NCBI GenBank assembly: GCA_001314805.1
Contig: LJSY01000002.1
Span: 62,001-126,000, forward strand
Source of the DNA: Rhodobacteraceae bacterium HLUCCO18
Lineage (GTDB): Bacteria > Pseudomonadota > Alphaproteobacteria > Rhodobacterales > Rhodobacteraceae
Direction of reading: 5' to 3'
DNA: 64,000 nucleotides
Shown one piece after another: positions 42,742 through 51,253 of the stretch (its first letter is position 1; each line of letters begins with the position of its first letter). Under the pieces are notes generated by a model. The model made no database searches, had not been told where the DNA came from, and saw only the letters and a list, made by a program, of their open reading frames with translations. The translations under genes were made by a program, and so were the position numbers.

Positions 42742-43359
42742 TCAGACGCGGCGGTAGCGGGCGAGGAAGGTCTTCACGGCCTCCTCGGCGACGCGATCGA
42801 TCTCGGCCTCGGGCGGGTCCTTCTCGATGCCGAAGAGAACCTTGAGCATGAGGTCGGCGCGGCAAAGCTGCGCGAGCTGGTCCGCGGCGAGCGGGCTGTC
42901 CTCGATCTCGAGCACGGCGCGCGCGCCGGGGCTGTCGAGATACTGGGCGATCTTGCGGCCCCATTTCCGCGGTCCGCTGTCGTAGAAGCTGCGGCCGAGC
43001 TCGGGAAAGCGCTGCGCCTCGGCCACGCAGACGCGGAACATGTCCTGTCCGAAGCGCGACAGGAAGAAGGTGATGAGCGTCTTGCAGATGATCCGGAGCG
43101 TTTCCTCCACGTCCTGATCGGAGGCATGGAGCAGGATCTCCAGCTCCGACTGGTGGGCGCATTCCGTTTCGATCACGGCGAGGAAAAGATGCTGCTTGTC
43201 CGGGAAATAGCTGTAGAGCGTGGCCTTGGACACGCCCGCGTCGCGCGCGATCTCGTCCACGCTGGCGCCTTCGAACCCCTCGCGGAGGAAGACGGCCTTG
43301 GCGCCTTCGATCACCTGGTCGAACTTGCGGCCCTTCCGGATCCGAGCGTCTGCATTCAT
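42742..43359 (-). CDS. TetR/AcrR-family transcriptional regulator
   Basis: 205 residues. The N-terminal helix-turn-helix (residues 12-58; ASVDEIARDAGVSKATLYSY) is typical. The C-terminal part (LSRFGQDMFRVCVAEAQRFP) resembles the ligand-binding domain of AcrR-like regulators. It is divergent from an AEC-family transporter gene, with a TetR-type inverted repeat between them, so it probably regulates itself and the transporter. The ligand is unknown. Confidence 0.9.
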   Translation of the reverse strand: MNADARIRKGRKFDQVIEGAKAVFLREGFEGASVDEIARDAGVSKATLYSYFPDKQHLFLAVIETECAHQSELEILLHASDQDVEETLRIICKTLITFFLSRFGQDMFRVCVAEAQRFPELGRSFYDSGPRKWGRKIAQYLDSPGARAVLEIEDSPLAADQLAQLCRADLMLKVLFGIEKDPPEAEIDRVAEEAVKTFLARYRRV

Positions 43360-43385
43360 GGGCGTCCCCTTCCCTTCCGCAAAGA

Positions 43386-43401
43386 TAAACCGGACGGTTC
43401 A
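43386..43401. promoter_or_regulatory. Candidate TetR operator
   Basis: An inverted repeat AACCG-GA-CGGTT, slightly extended by flanking T/A, lies 29 bp upstream of the tetR start and before the divergent transporter gene. This ACCG/CGGT form is common for TetR/AcrR operators. Confidence 0.5.
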
Positions 43402-43526
43402 GTTTCGGCAAGCGTTTCAACCGCGGCCATCGATGCGTGAGAAACGGGCATCGCGGCCCGTGGTGTCGCCGAGTTCGCGCTGCCCACTGGACAGCGGCGG
43501 CCCGGGCGCGTAGCGCTCGGGTGGAG

Positions 43527-44477
43527 ATGGTCGAGATATTCCTGAAAACCCTCCCCTTCTTCGCGCTTATCGCGCTGGGCTACCAGGCTTGCCGGAGCGG
43601 GTTCTTCACGTCGGAGGCGGCGGCCTATCTCACCAAATTCGTCTTCTATTTCGCATTGTCGGCGATGCTGTTCCGCTTTTCCGCCAACCTGTCGCTGTCC
43701 GAGATCTTCGACTGGTGGTTCGTGGCGGCGTATCTGTGGGGTTGTTTCGTCGTCTACCTCATCGCGACGGCGGTGGCGCTGGTCAGGCGTCTTCCCATCG
43801 CCGAGGCCGCGGTCGAGGCGCAATGCGCGGTGATCGGCAATACCGGGTTTCTGGGCGTGCCGATGCTGGTGGTCCTGCTGGGCGAGGCGGCGGCGGGGCC
43901 GGTGCTGATGGTGCTGGCGATCGACCTTGTCGTGTTCTCGACCCTGATCGTGATCCTCGTCACCGGCAGCCGCGAGGGGCAGGTGACCTATCGGACGATC
44001 CGGAACGTGGGGCTTGGCCTGCTGAAGAACCCGATGATTGTGTCGATCAGTCTCGGGCTGATCTGGTCCTCGACCGGATGGGCGGTGCCGGGACCGATGA
44101 ACGAGTTTCTCGGCATCCTCGGGGCCGCGGCGACGCCCGGCGCGCTGTTCGCCATCGGCGCATCGCTGGCGGACAAGTCGGCCGAACGGCTGTCGGTCGC
44201 GGGTTGGCTGAGCTTCTGCAAGCTGGTGCTGCACCCGGCCGCCGTGGCTTTCGCCGCGCTCTGGCTGTTCCCGGTGGAGCCCTTCGCGGCAGCGGTGATG
44301 ATCGCGGCGGCGTCGCTTCCCGTGGCGGGCAATGTCTTTATCCTTGCGCAGCATTACGGGGTGGCGCCGCAACGAGTGTCGGCCTCGATCCTGGTGTCGA
44401 CGGCGATCTCGATCCTGACGGTATCGGCGGTGATCGCGTGGGTCGCCGGGATGGGCGGGATCAGCGTTGGCGGCTGA
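43527..44477 (+). CDS. AEC-family (auxin efflux carrier-like) transporter
   Basis: 316 residues from the ATG at 43527 (a GTG at 43521 is also in frame) with about ten transmembrane helices. The inverted five-helix repeat and stretches such as GNTGFLGVPML and ASLPVAGNVFILAQHYG are typical of AEC permeases, often malonate or other organic-acid carriers in bacteria. It is divergent from the TetR gene. The substrate cannot be read from sequence. Confidence 0.87.
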   Translation: MVEIFLKTLPFFALIALGYQACRSGFFTSEAAAYLTKFVFYFALSAMLFRFSANLSLSEIFDWWFVAAYLWGCFVVYLIATAVALVRRLPIAEAAVEAQCAVIGNTGFLGVPMLVVLLGEAAAGPVLMVLAIDLVVFSTLIVILVTGSREGQVTYRTIRNVGLGLLKNPMIVSISLGLIWSSTGWAVPGPMNEFLGILGAAATPGALFAIGASLADKSAERLSVAGWLSFCKLVLHPAAVAFAALWLFPVEPFAAAVMIAAASLPVAGNVFILAQHYGVAPQRVSASILVSTAISILTVSAVIAWVAGMGGISVGG

Positions 44478-44536
44478 CGGGTTGCAGGGCAGGACCCGCA
44501 CGCGCTACCGATTGACCGACAAGGGGGAGAAGCGTC

Positions 44537-45376
44537 ATGGACACGATCTCGGAAAACCGCTGTTTCGGGGGGACGCAGGGCGTCTACCGTCACCGCTCGG
44601 AAGCCACGGACACCGACATGACCTTCGGTCTCTTCCTGCCGGAGGAGGCCGATGAGGCGCCGGTTCCCGTGCTTTGGTATCTGTCTGGCCTGACCTGCAC
44701 CCATGAGAACGCCATGGTGAAGGCCGGTGCGCAGATGTGGGCGGCCGAGCAGGGAATCGCGCTGGTCTTTCCCGATACCTCACCGCGCGGCGCGGGCGTG
44801 CCGGATCATGACGACTATGACCTCGGGCAAGGCGCGGGCTTCTACGTCAACGCCACACAGGATCCGTGGGCCGAACATTTCCAGATGTGGGACTACGTGA
44901 CCGAGGAATTGCCGCGCGCGCTGTTCGCGCGCTTCGCGCTCGACGAGGGCCGGCAGGGCATCACCGGCCATTCCATGGGCGGCCACGGCGCGCTGACCAT
45001 CGCGATGTCCTTTCCGGACCGCTTCGCCTCGGTCTCGGCCTTCGCGCCGATCTGCGGGCCGATGGAGAGCGACTGGGGCCGCAAGCAGTTCACCGCCTAT
45101 CTGGGCGAGAACACCGCGCTCTGGGAGGCGCATGACGCCACGGTGCTGATGCGAGAGAAGGGTTTCCCGGGCCCCGTGCTGATCGACACGGGCACGGCGG
45201 ACCAGTTCGGCGACCTGCTCAGGACCGAGGCACTGGCCGAGGCGATCGCACGGCGCCGGCAGCATGCCACGATCAGGCTGCAGCCCGGCTACGATCATTC
45301 CTATTTCTTCGTCTCGACCTTCATGGAGGATCACGTCGCCTTCCATGCCGAGGCGCTTTACGGGGCGGATGCATGA
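44537..45376 (+). CDS. fghA: S-formylglutathione hydrolase
   Basis: 279 residues. Hydrolyses S-formylglutathione to formate and glutathione, the second step of formaldehyde detoxification. The nucleophile elbow GHSMGGHGAL (Ser 146), SGLTCTHENA and a late His in PGYDHSYFF are present. It is preceded by AGGGGGAGAA. It overlaps the next gene by 4 nt. Its partner dehydrogenase is about 3.5 kb upstream, separated by unrelated genes. Confidence 0.94.
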   Translation: MDTISENRCFGGTQGVYRHRSEATDTDMTFGLFLPEEADEAPVPVLWYLSGLTCTHENAMVKAGAQMWAAEQGIALVFPDTSPRGAGVPDHDDYDLGQGAGFYVNATQDPWAEHFQMWDYVTEELPRALFARFALDEGRQGITGHSMGGHGALTIAMSFPDRFASVSAFAPICGPMESDWGRKQFTAYLGENTALWEAHDATVLMREKGFPGPVLIDTGTADQFGDLLRTEALAEAIARRRQHATIRLQPGYDHSYFFVSTFMEDHVAFHAEALYGADA

Positions 45377-46002
45377 GCGAACCCATCGAGGCCGTCATCT
45401 TCGACATCGGCAATGTCCTGATCGAATGGCAGCCGGAGCGCTATTACGACCGCACCATCGGCGAGGATCGCCGCCGCGCGATGTTCGCCGAGGTCGATCT
45501 GCATGCCATGAACGACCGGGTCGACCGTGGCGAAAACTTCCGCGAGGTGATCTACGAAACGGCCGAGGCCTATCCGCACTGGCGTACGGAAATCCGCGAT
45601 TGGCACGACAACTGGATCGAACTCGCCACGCCGGTCATACCCCATTCGGTCACCCTGATGCGGACCCTGCGCAAGAAGGGCGTGCCGGTCTACGCGCTGA
45701 CGAATTTCGGCATCGAAAGCTTCGACTACGCGCAGACGCAGTACGATTTTCTTGGTGAATTCGACCGTCCATACGTGTCCGGGCACATGGGCGTGATCAA
45801 GCCCGATCCGCGCATCTACGAGATGGTCGAGCAGGACAGCGGCCTGTCGGGGGCGCGGCTGCTGTTCACCGATGACAGGGCGGACAACATCGTGGCGGCG
45901 CGGGCGCGCGGCTGGCTGGCGCATCACTTCGAGGGCCCGGAGGGCTGGGCGGAGGCGCTGGTCGCGCATGGCCTTCTGACCGAGGAGGAGGCACGGCCAT
46001 GA
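45373..46002 (+). CDS. HAD-superfamily hydrolase, subfamily IA
   Basis: 209 residues. HAD motifs: VIFDIGNVL (nucleophile Asp near residue 10), YALTNFG, GVIKPDPRIY (Lys) and LFTDDRADN. It resembles YihX-like phosphatases; the substrate is unknown. It overlaps both fghA and the following gene by 4 nt, which suggests co-translation with formaldehyde metabolism genes, though a functional link is not shown. Confidence 0.9.
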   Translation: MSEPIEAVIFDIGNVLIEWQPERYYDRTIGEDRRRAMFAEVDLHAMNDRVDRGENFREVIYETAEAYPHWRTEIRDWHDNWIELATPVIPHSVTLMRTLRKKGVPVYALTNFGIESFDYAQTQYDFLGEFDRPYVSGHMGVIKPDPRIYEMVEQDSGLSGARLLFTDDRADNIVAARARGWLAHHFEGPEGWAEALVAHGLLTEEEARP

Positions 46003-46916
46003 GCGTGACGATCGTGGCCGCGGAGGCCGAGGCACGGCTTGACTGGATGGCGCTGACGCGGGCGCTCGAGGGCGGGCACGACCTGCCGCGGGCCGAGATC
46101 GGGGATACGTTTCTCTATCGCGGCGACGACACGCTGCTCAGCCGGTCGGCGTGGATCGACGGGATGGGCCTGCTGGTGAAAACGGCGACGATCTTTCCCG
46201 GCAATGCCGCAATCGGGGCGCCGTCGATCAATGGCGGCGTCAGCCTGTTTTCCGATACGCACGGAAGGCTTGAGGCGATCCTTGATTTTCACCTCGTGAC
46301 GAAGTGGAAAACGGCCGGCGACAGCCTGCTGGCGGCGACGAAGCTTGCGCCGCGCAACACGCGCACGATCCTGATCGTGGGCGCGGGAACCGTCGCGCGC
46401 AGCATGCGCGAGGCCTATGGCGCGGCCTTCCCCGGCGCGCGGTTTCTCGTCTGGAACCGGTCGCGGGACAACGCGATGCGCCTTGCCTCGGTCTTTCCCG
46501 ATACCGAGGTGGCCGAGGACCTGGCCGCCGCCGTGGGCGAGGCGGATATCATCACCTGCGCCACCATGAGCACGACGCCGGTGATCCGTGGCGAATGGCT
46601 CCGCCCCGGGCAGCATGTCGACCTGATCGGCGCCTACCGGCCTGACATGCGCGAGGCCGATGACGAGGTGCTGCGGCGCGGGCGGGTTTTCGTCGATGCG
46701 CGGCACACGACCATCGGGCATATCGGCGAGATCGCGATCCCCATGGCGGAGGGCGTCATCGGGGAGGATGATATCCTCGCTGACTACTACGACCTCGCGG
46801 GCGGCGCCTTTGCCCGGAACGCCGAGGACGAGATCACCGTCTTCAAGAATGGCGGCGGCGCGCATCTGGACCTGATGTGCGCGCGCTACATCCTCGGCGC
46901 GGTGCAGAGCGACTGA
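45999..46916 (+). CDS. Ornithine cyclodeaminase/mu-crystallin family protein
   Basis: 305 residues. NAD(P)-binding motif LIVGAGTVARSM and the family-typical LVTKWKTAGDSLLAATKL (with conserved Lys/Arg) are present. Family members reduce or deaminate imino acids, such as ornithine cyclodeaminase, ketimine reductase or alanine dehydrogenase; substrate not predictable. The ATG overlaps the HAD stop by 4 nt. It converges on the MFS gene with a 3-nt gap and no visible terminator. Confidence 0.88.
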   Translation: MSVTIVAAEAEARLDWMALTRALEGGHDLPRAEIGDTFLYRGDDTLLSRSAWIDGMGLLVKTATIFPGNAAIGAPSINGGVSLFSDTHGRLEAILDFHLVTKWKTAGDSLLAATKLAPRNTRTILIVGAGTVARSMREAYGAAFPGARFLVWNRSRDNAMRLASVFPDTEVAEDLAAAVGEADIITCATMSTTPVIRGEWLRPGQHVDLIGAYRPDMREADDEVLRRGRVFVDARHTTIGHIGEIAIPMAEGVIGEDDILADYYDLAGGAFARNAEDEITVFKNGGGAHLDLMCARYILGAVQSD

Positions 46917-46919
46917 GCC

Positions 46920-48167
46920 TCAGGCCGCCTGCGCGGCGGGCGTGTCCAGAGGCCTTTCGCGGATCGGAAGGTGGACCACCGCGCTCAGCGCGCCGATGGC
47001 GACGCCGACCCACCAGACCGCGTCATAGGTGCCGTAGAGGTCGTACATCCAGCCGCCCAGCGAGATGCCCATGAAGCTGCCCAGTTGGTGGCTGAAGAAC
47101 ACGATCCCATAGAGCGTGCCCATGTAGCGCAGCCCGTAGATATGGCCCACGAGCCCGGCGGTCAGCGGCACCGTGGCCAGCCAGAGCGACCCCATCACCA
47201 GCGCGAAGACGACCACCGTGAGCGGGGTCATCGGCAGGACGATGAAGGCGGCGGCGGCCAGCGTCCGGCCCACGTAGATCGAGGCGAGCAGGTATTTCCG
47301 CGGAAAGCGGCTTCCAAGATACCCCGCGAGGATCGTTCCGGCGATATTCGTCAACCCGATCAGCGCGATGGCGACGGCCCCAAGCGCCGATGTCGTCGTG
47401 ATGCCAAGCCCGTGGAGAACCGAACCCGGCTCGATCGGGCCGCAGACCTCGGTCACGAAGGCCGGGAAATGCGCCGTGATGAAGCCCAGCTGATACCCGC
47501 AGGAAAAGAAACCCACGAAGATCAGCGTGTAGGACGGATCGCGGAACGCGCGGCCGAGCGTCTCCGACAGACTGTCCTGAAGTTTCGCGCGGCTGGCCGA
47601 CGCCGGGCTGCGCAACAGCGGCAGGAAGAGCAGGCTGGCCACGACGAGACCGGCAAACACGATGAACACGCCCTGCCACGGCATCACGGCCAGCAGCCCC
47701 TCGGCCAGTACGGGGCCCACCACCTGACCGGCCGAACCCGCCGCCGTCGCGATGCCCAGCGCGAGCGAGCGCTGTTCGTTCGACGCGGCACGGCCGACGA
47801 TGGCGAGGATGACGCCGAACCCGGTGCCGGCGATGCCGAAACCCACGAGAACCTCGAGGATCTGGTGCTGGCCCGGCGTGATGGCGAAGGCCGAGAACAC
47901 CAGCCCCGCCGCATAAAGGATCGCCCCCAGCACGATGGCGCGGCGATCCCCGAAACGTTCCGCGATGGCGCCGAAGATCGGCTGTCCCACGCCCCAGGCG
48001 AGGTTCTGGATCGCGATGGCGAGGCTGAACTCCGCCCGGAGCCAGCCGAATTCCTCCGCGATGGGGATCTGGAACAGACCGAAGCTCGACCGGATCGCCA
48101 TGCTCAGGAGCAGGATGAGCGACCCGCCGATCAGGACCGGCGTCAGAAGTGGGGTTTGCCGTGCCAT
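46920..48167 (-). CDS. MFS transporter, monocarboxylate/OFA-like
   Basis: 415 residues from the ATG at 48167 (MARQTPLL), with 12 hydrophobic helices. The N-terminal half has SSFGLFQIPIAEEFGW and AIAERFGDRRAIVLG, the C-terminal half SRFPRKYLLASIYVGR and SLGGWMYDLYGTYDAVWW, as in the NarK-less MFS branch near monocarboxylate/oxalate carriers. The substrate is unknown. A much longer antisense frame over zapE is not real. Confidence 0.9.
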   Translation of the reverse strand: MARQTPLLTPVLIGGSLILLLSMAIRSSFGLFQIPIAEEFGWLRAEFSLAIAIQNLAWGVGQPIFGAIAERFGDRRAIVLGAILYAAGLVFSAFAITPGQHQILEVLVGFGIAGTGFGVILAIVGRAASNEQRSLALGIATAAGSAGQVVGPVLAEGLLAVMPWQGVFIVFAGLVVASLLFLPLLRSPASASRAKLQDSLSETLGRAFRDPSYTLIFVGFFSCGYQLGFITAHFPAFVTEVCGPIEPGSVLHGLGITTTSALGAVAIALIGLTNIAGTILAGYLGSRFPRKYLLASIYVGRTLAAAAFIVLPMTPLTVVVFALVMGSLWLATVPLTAGLVGHIYGLRYMGTLYGIVFFSHQLGSFMGISLGGWMYDLYGTYDAVWWVGVAIGALSAVVHLPIRERPLDTPAAQAA

Positions 48168-48290
48168 CGTCGTCCCTTTCCGCGATCCCATAGCCGGGCC
48201 GGGGCCGGGGGGCAAACGCGATCTTTCGGGGAAACCCCGGTCTCGATTTCCCGGTGGCGAGCGATGCGCGAAAGGCGCTAGGAACGGGCC

Positions 48291-49376
48291 ATGGGTCAGC
48301 ATCTCCAAGCGATCTACGACACCCGCGTGGCCGAAGGCGTCCTGCGCCCCGACCCGGTGCAGCGTGCCGCACTCCTGAGGCTGGAGGAGTTGCGCGAGAA
48401 GCTGGAAGCGCCCGAACGCAAGGGCTTCCTGGCGCGCTTCCGCCGGGCCGAACCCATGGGCAAGCAGGGGCTTTACCTCTGGGGCGGGGTCGGGCGCGGC
48501 AAATCCATGCTGATGGACCTGTTCTTTGCCCATGTCGCCACGCCCGCCAAGCGCCGCGTCCATTTCCACGCCTTCATGCAGGAGGTTCAGGGCGCGCTCC
48601 ACGAGGTTCGAAAGACCGGCGTCGACGATGCGATCAAACCGGTGGCGGAACGCATCTCGGCGGACCTGCGGCTCCTGTGTTTCGACGAGATGCAGATCAC
48701 CGATATCGCCGACGCGATGATCGTGGGACGGCTTTTCGAGAAACTTTTCGATGCCGGCGTGGTCATTGTCACGACCTCGAACCGGCCGCCACGCGATCTC
48801 TACAAGGACGGGCTCAACCGCGACCTGTTCCTGCCGTTCATCGCCCTTCTCGAGGACAAGCTCGAGGTCGACGAGCTGGAGGCGATGACCGACTACCGGC
48901 AGGACCGTCTGGCGGGAAACCCGGTCTATTTCGCGCCCCTCGACAAGGACGCGAGCCGCGCGATCAACGAGATCTGGCGCGAACTGACCCATGGCCGGGA
49001 AGAAGAGCTGACCCTCGAGGTCAAGGGACGCGCCGTGCACCTCCCGCGCTACTGGGCCGGCATGGCGCGATGCACCTTCTGGGAACTGTGCGGCCAGCCC
49101 CTCGGTCCCGCCGATTACCTCGCGCTGGTCGGCGCGGTGAAGCTGCTGGTGATCGAGGGCATCCCCGAGCTCGACTCGTCCAAATTCAACGAGGCCAAGC
49201 GCTTCGTCACGCTGATCGACGCGCTTTACGAGGGCCATGTGCGCCTGATCTGCTCGGCCGAGGCGGAGCCGGAAAACCTCTATCTCGAAGGCGCGGGCAG
49301 TTTCGAGTTCGAACGCACCGCAAGCCGGTTGCGCGAGATGCAGGGCGCAGACTGGGGCACGGGGCGCGTGGCCTGA
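48291..49376 (+). CDS. zapE: ZapE/AFG1-family ATPase
   Basis: 361 residues. AAA-like ATPase: Walker A WGGVGRGKSMLMD (about 65-77), Walker B LLCFDEMQI and TTSNRPPRDLYKDGL. In Escherichia coli the homologue modulates the Z ring at division; the mitochondrial homologue AFG1 aids respiratory complex turnover. The gene stands alone with no obvious operon partner. Divergent from the MFS gene. Confidence 0.92.
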   Translation: MGQHLQAIYDTRVAEGVLRPDPVQRAALLRLEELREKLEAPERKGFLARFRRAEPMGKQGLYLWGGVGRGKSMLMDLFFAHVATPAKRRVHFHAFMQEVQGALHEVRKTGVDDAIKPVAERISADLRLLCFDEMQITDIADAMIVGRLFEKLFDAGVVIVTTSNRPPRDLYKDGLNRDLFLPFIALLEDKLEVDELEAMTDYRQDRLAGNPVYFAPLDKDASRAINEIWRELTHGREEELTLEVKGRAVHLPRYWAGMARCTFWELCGQPLGPADYLALVGAVKLLVIEGIPELDSSKFNEAKRFVTLIDALYEGHVRLICSAEAEPENLYLEGAGSFEFERTASRLREMQGADWGTGRVA

Positions 49377-49468
49377 CGACAGGGCATGACACGACGCCAT
49401 GCGACGGCGTTGACCGGGCGCGGCGATCCGCTACGGTCCGCCCCGACATGTCCCATGAGGCCGCCGCC

Positions 49469-50059
49469 ATGACCCCGCTTTCCCGTTCCACCATCCTGAC
49501 CGCCCTGTTCATCTTCGTCGCCTCGCAGGTCGCGGCGCATACGGGCGAGGGGATAAATACCGGCTTCGCCTCCGGCTTCTGGCACCCGATCCTCGGCTGG
49601 GACCACGTGGTCGCGATGGTCGCCGTCGGTCTCTGGGGCGCTTTCCTTGGCGCGCCCGCGATCTGGATACTGCCGATCGTCTTTCCGCTGGTCATGGCGC
49701 TGGGCGGCGCGCTGGGCGTGGCGGGCGTGCAACTTCCGGCGGTCGAGACGGGCATCGCGCTGTCGGGTGTGGTGCTGGGCCTGCTGATCGCCTTCGCGGT
49801 CAAGGCGCCGATCTGGGTGGCCGCCGTCATCGTGGGCCTTTTCGCGATCTTTCACGGGCACGCCCATGGCACCGAACTGCCCGAGGCGTTCAGCCCCTAT
49901 GGCTATGCCGTGGGCTTCGTGGTGGGCACAGGCCTGTTGCACATGGTCGGCATCGGCTTTGGCGTCCTGACCCGGTCCGAGGCGGGGCGCATCGCCGTGC
50001 GCGGCGCGGGCGGTGTCATCGCGCTGGTGGGCGCGGCGTTCCTGTTCGGTCTCGCCTGA
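49469..50059 (+). CDS. HupE/UreJ-family membrane protein
   Basis: 196 residues from the ATG at 49469, which has GAGG 8 nt upstream; an ATG at 49448 is also in frame. A signal peptide (ending SQVAA-HTGEG) and about six membrane helices with His-rich segments (GFWHPILGWDHVVAMVAVG, IFHGHAHGTELP) are typical of HupE/UreJ proteins, thought to carry nickel or cobalt. No hydrogenase or urease genes are in the window, so its target enzyme is unknown. Confidence 0.88.
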   Translation: MTPLSRSTILTALFIFVASQVAAHTGEGINTGFASGFWHPILGWDHVVAMVAVGLWGAFLGAPAIWILPIVFPLVMALGGALGVAGVQLPAVETGIALSGVVLGLLIAFAVKAPIWVAAVIVGLFAIFHGHAHGTELPEAFSPYGYAVGFVVGTGLLHMVGIGFGVLTRSEAGRIAVRGAGGVIALVGAAFLFGLA

Positions 50060-50061
50060 CG

Positions 50062-50670
50062 GTGCGCCGCAGCGCGCTGTCTGTCGCGGTCGCGGGCTTC
50101 GCGGGGCCGGCGCAGGCCCATGCCTTCGATGCGGGCGCGGACGCCTATGGTCAGTTCGTCGAAGGCGCGGCCGTGATGCTCACCTTCCCGGGGATCGTGC
50201 TGCCGCTTCTGGCGCTGGGGGTGCTGTTGAGCCTCTGGCGCGAGGATGGTCTGCCGAAGGTCTGGCCCGGGTTCCTCGCCGCGCAGGTGGCGGGCATCTT
50301 CGGCGCGGCGCTGGTCGGCCCGGTCGTGGCGCTGATCTTCATGGCGCTCGGGATCGTGATCGCCGCCGTGGCCGCGCTGGCGCCGTCGGTTCCGAAAGCG
50401 GCAGCCTACGCCTTCGCCGGGCTGGCCGGGGTCTTCGCCATGCTGACGGCCTTCGAGGGGCACGGGTTGTTCGAGTTGCCGGTCTTCACCCATCTCGGGC
50501 TGCTCTTCGGCGCGAACCTCGCCACGGCGCTTGCGGCCGGTATCGCGAACCTTTCGCTCACGCGGGTCGAGGCGGGGTGGATGCGGATCGGATGGCGTGT
50601 CGCGGCCTCCTGGATCGGCGCGATCCTTATGCTGACGCTGGCCTTCGAAGTCGCAGGCCCGATCAGCTGA
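50062..50670 (+). CDS. Membrane protein paired with HupE-like gene
   Basis: 202 residues from a GTG 2 nt after the previous stop, with a signal-like N-terminus (AGPAQAHAFDAGAD) and about six hydrophobic helices. A late Glu-Gly-His (FEGHGLFELP) recalls metal-binding residues. It may act with the preceding HupE-like protein; the function is unknown. Its end overlaps the converging gene by 8 nt. Confidence 0.72.
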   Translation: MRRSALSVAVAGFAGPAQAHAFDAGADAYGQFVEGAAVMLTFPGIVLPLLALGVLLSLWREDGLPKVWPGFLAAQVAGIFGAALVGPVVALIFMALGIVIAAVAALAPSVPKAAAYAFAGLAGVFAMLTAFEGHGLFELPVFTHLGLLFGANLATALAAGIANLSLTRVEAGWMRIGWRVAASWIGAILMLTLAFEVAGPIS

Positions 50671-51184
50671 CCGGCACGACCGAGTCGCATCTGAGCGCCT
50701 CGTCCATCGGAACCGCAGGAAGCGGCGTGTCCGGTTCGATGGAGCTTTCCTCGATCCAGACATTGTCGATGCAGAAATCCTGCGCCCAGTTGCCGCCGTT
50801 GAACCCGAAGCCCGGGACGCCGCAATCGTTCACCTGACCGCTGGCGTTCCATTCCTGGTACGACTGTTCCAGGAAGTAGCCGCCCATCGGAAAGGCAATC
50901 GCCTTGGTATCGAAAAACAGCGTCCAGCTGGTATCGGTCGTCCTCTGTTCCAGCGACCAGGAACCTACGGGAACCCCGTTGTGATACCCCCAGATGCGGA
51001 ACTCCGTCACATCGTCCTGGGTGATCATGCCGCTGCCCATGAGCCGCCCGGGAAAGCCGATGATGCCCTCCATGGTGTACCCGTTCGCGCCGATCCAGCA
51101 GAACTGGAACCGCGCGGTGTCAGAGGGGGCGGCGGCCGTGGCCGAAAGGGCGACAAGGATCGCGGCGAGGGAGGCTGTGCGCAT
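50663..51184 (-). CDS. Secreted protein of unknown function
   Basis: 173 residues from the ATG at 51184 (MRTASLAAIL), with a signal peptide (about 1-20) and four later cysteines (FQFCWIG, NDCGVPG, DFCIDN, LRCDS) that may form disulfides in the periplasm. The rest is rich in aromatic and Gly residues (FGFNGGNWAQDFC). I do not recognise the family. It converges with the preceding gene and is 69 nt from the start of a tail-to-head neighbour, folC. Confidence 0.7.
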   Translation of the reverse strand: MRTASLAAILVALSATAAAPSDTARFQFCWIGANGYTMEGIIGFPGRLMGSGMITQDDVTEFRIWGYHNGVPVGSWSLEQRTTDTSWTLFFDTKAIAFPMGGYFLEQSYQEWNASGQVNDCGVPGFGFNGGNWAQDFCIDNVWIEESSIEPDTPLPAVPMDEALRCDSVVPVS

Positions 51185-51253
51185 GCCGTCATAGTTCGGG
51201 TCTCGGGCGCCCGGGGTCAAGGCCCGCACGCGCGCACCGGTCTGAACGGCGGC

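Noticed and set aside
48168-48290. Hairpin CGGGG-aaa-CCCCG before zapE
   Set aside because: Short stem without a T-run, in a divergent promoter region; likely chance in GC-rich DNA.
48168-49400. Extension of the minus-strand MFS frame over zapE
   Set aside because: The MFS protein starts cleanly at 48167; the extra part is antisense to zapE, which has clear Walker motifs.
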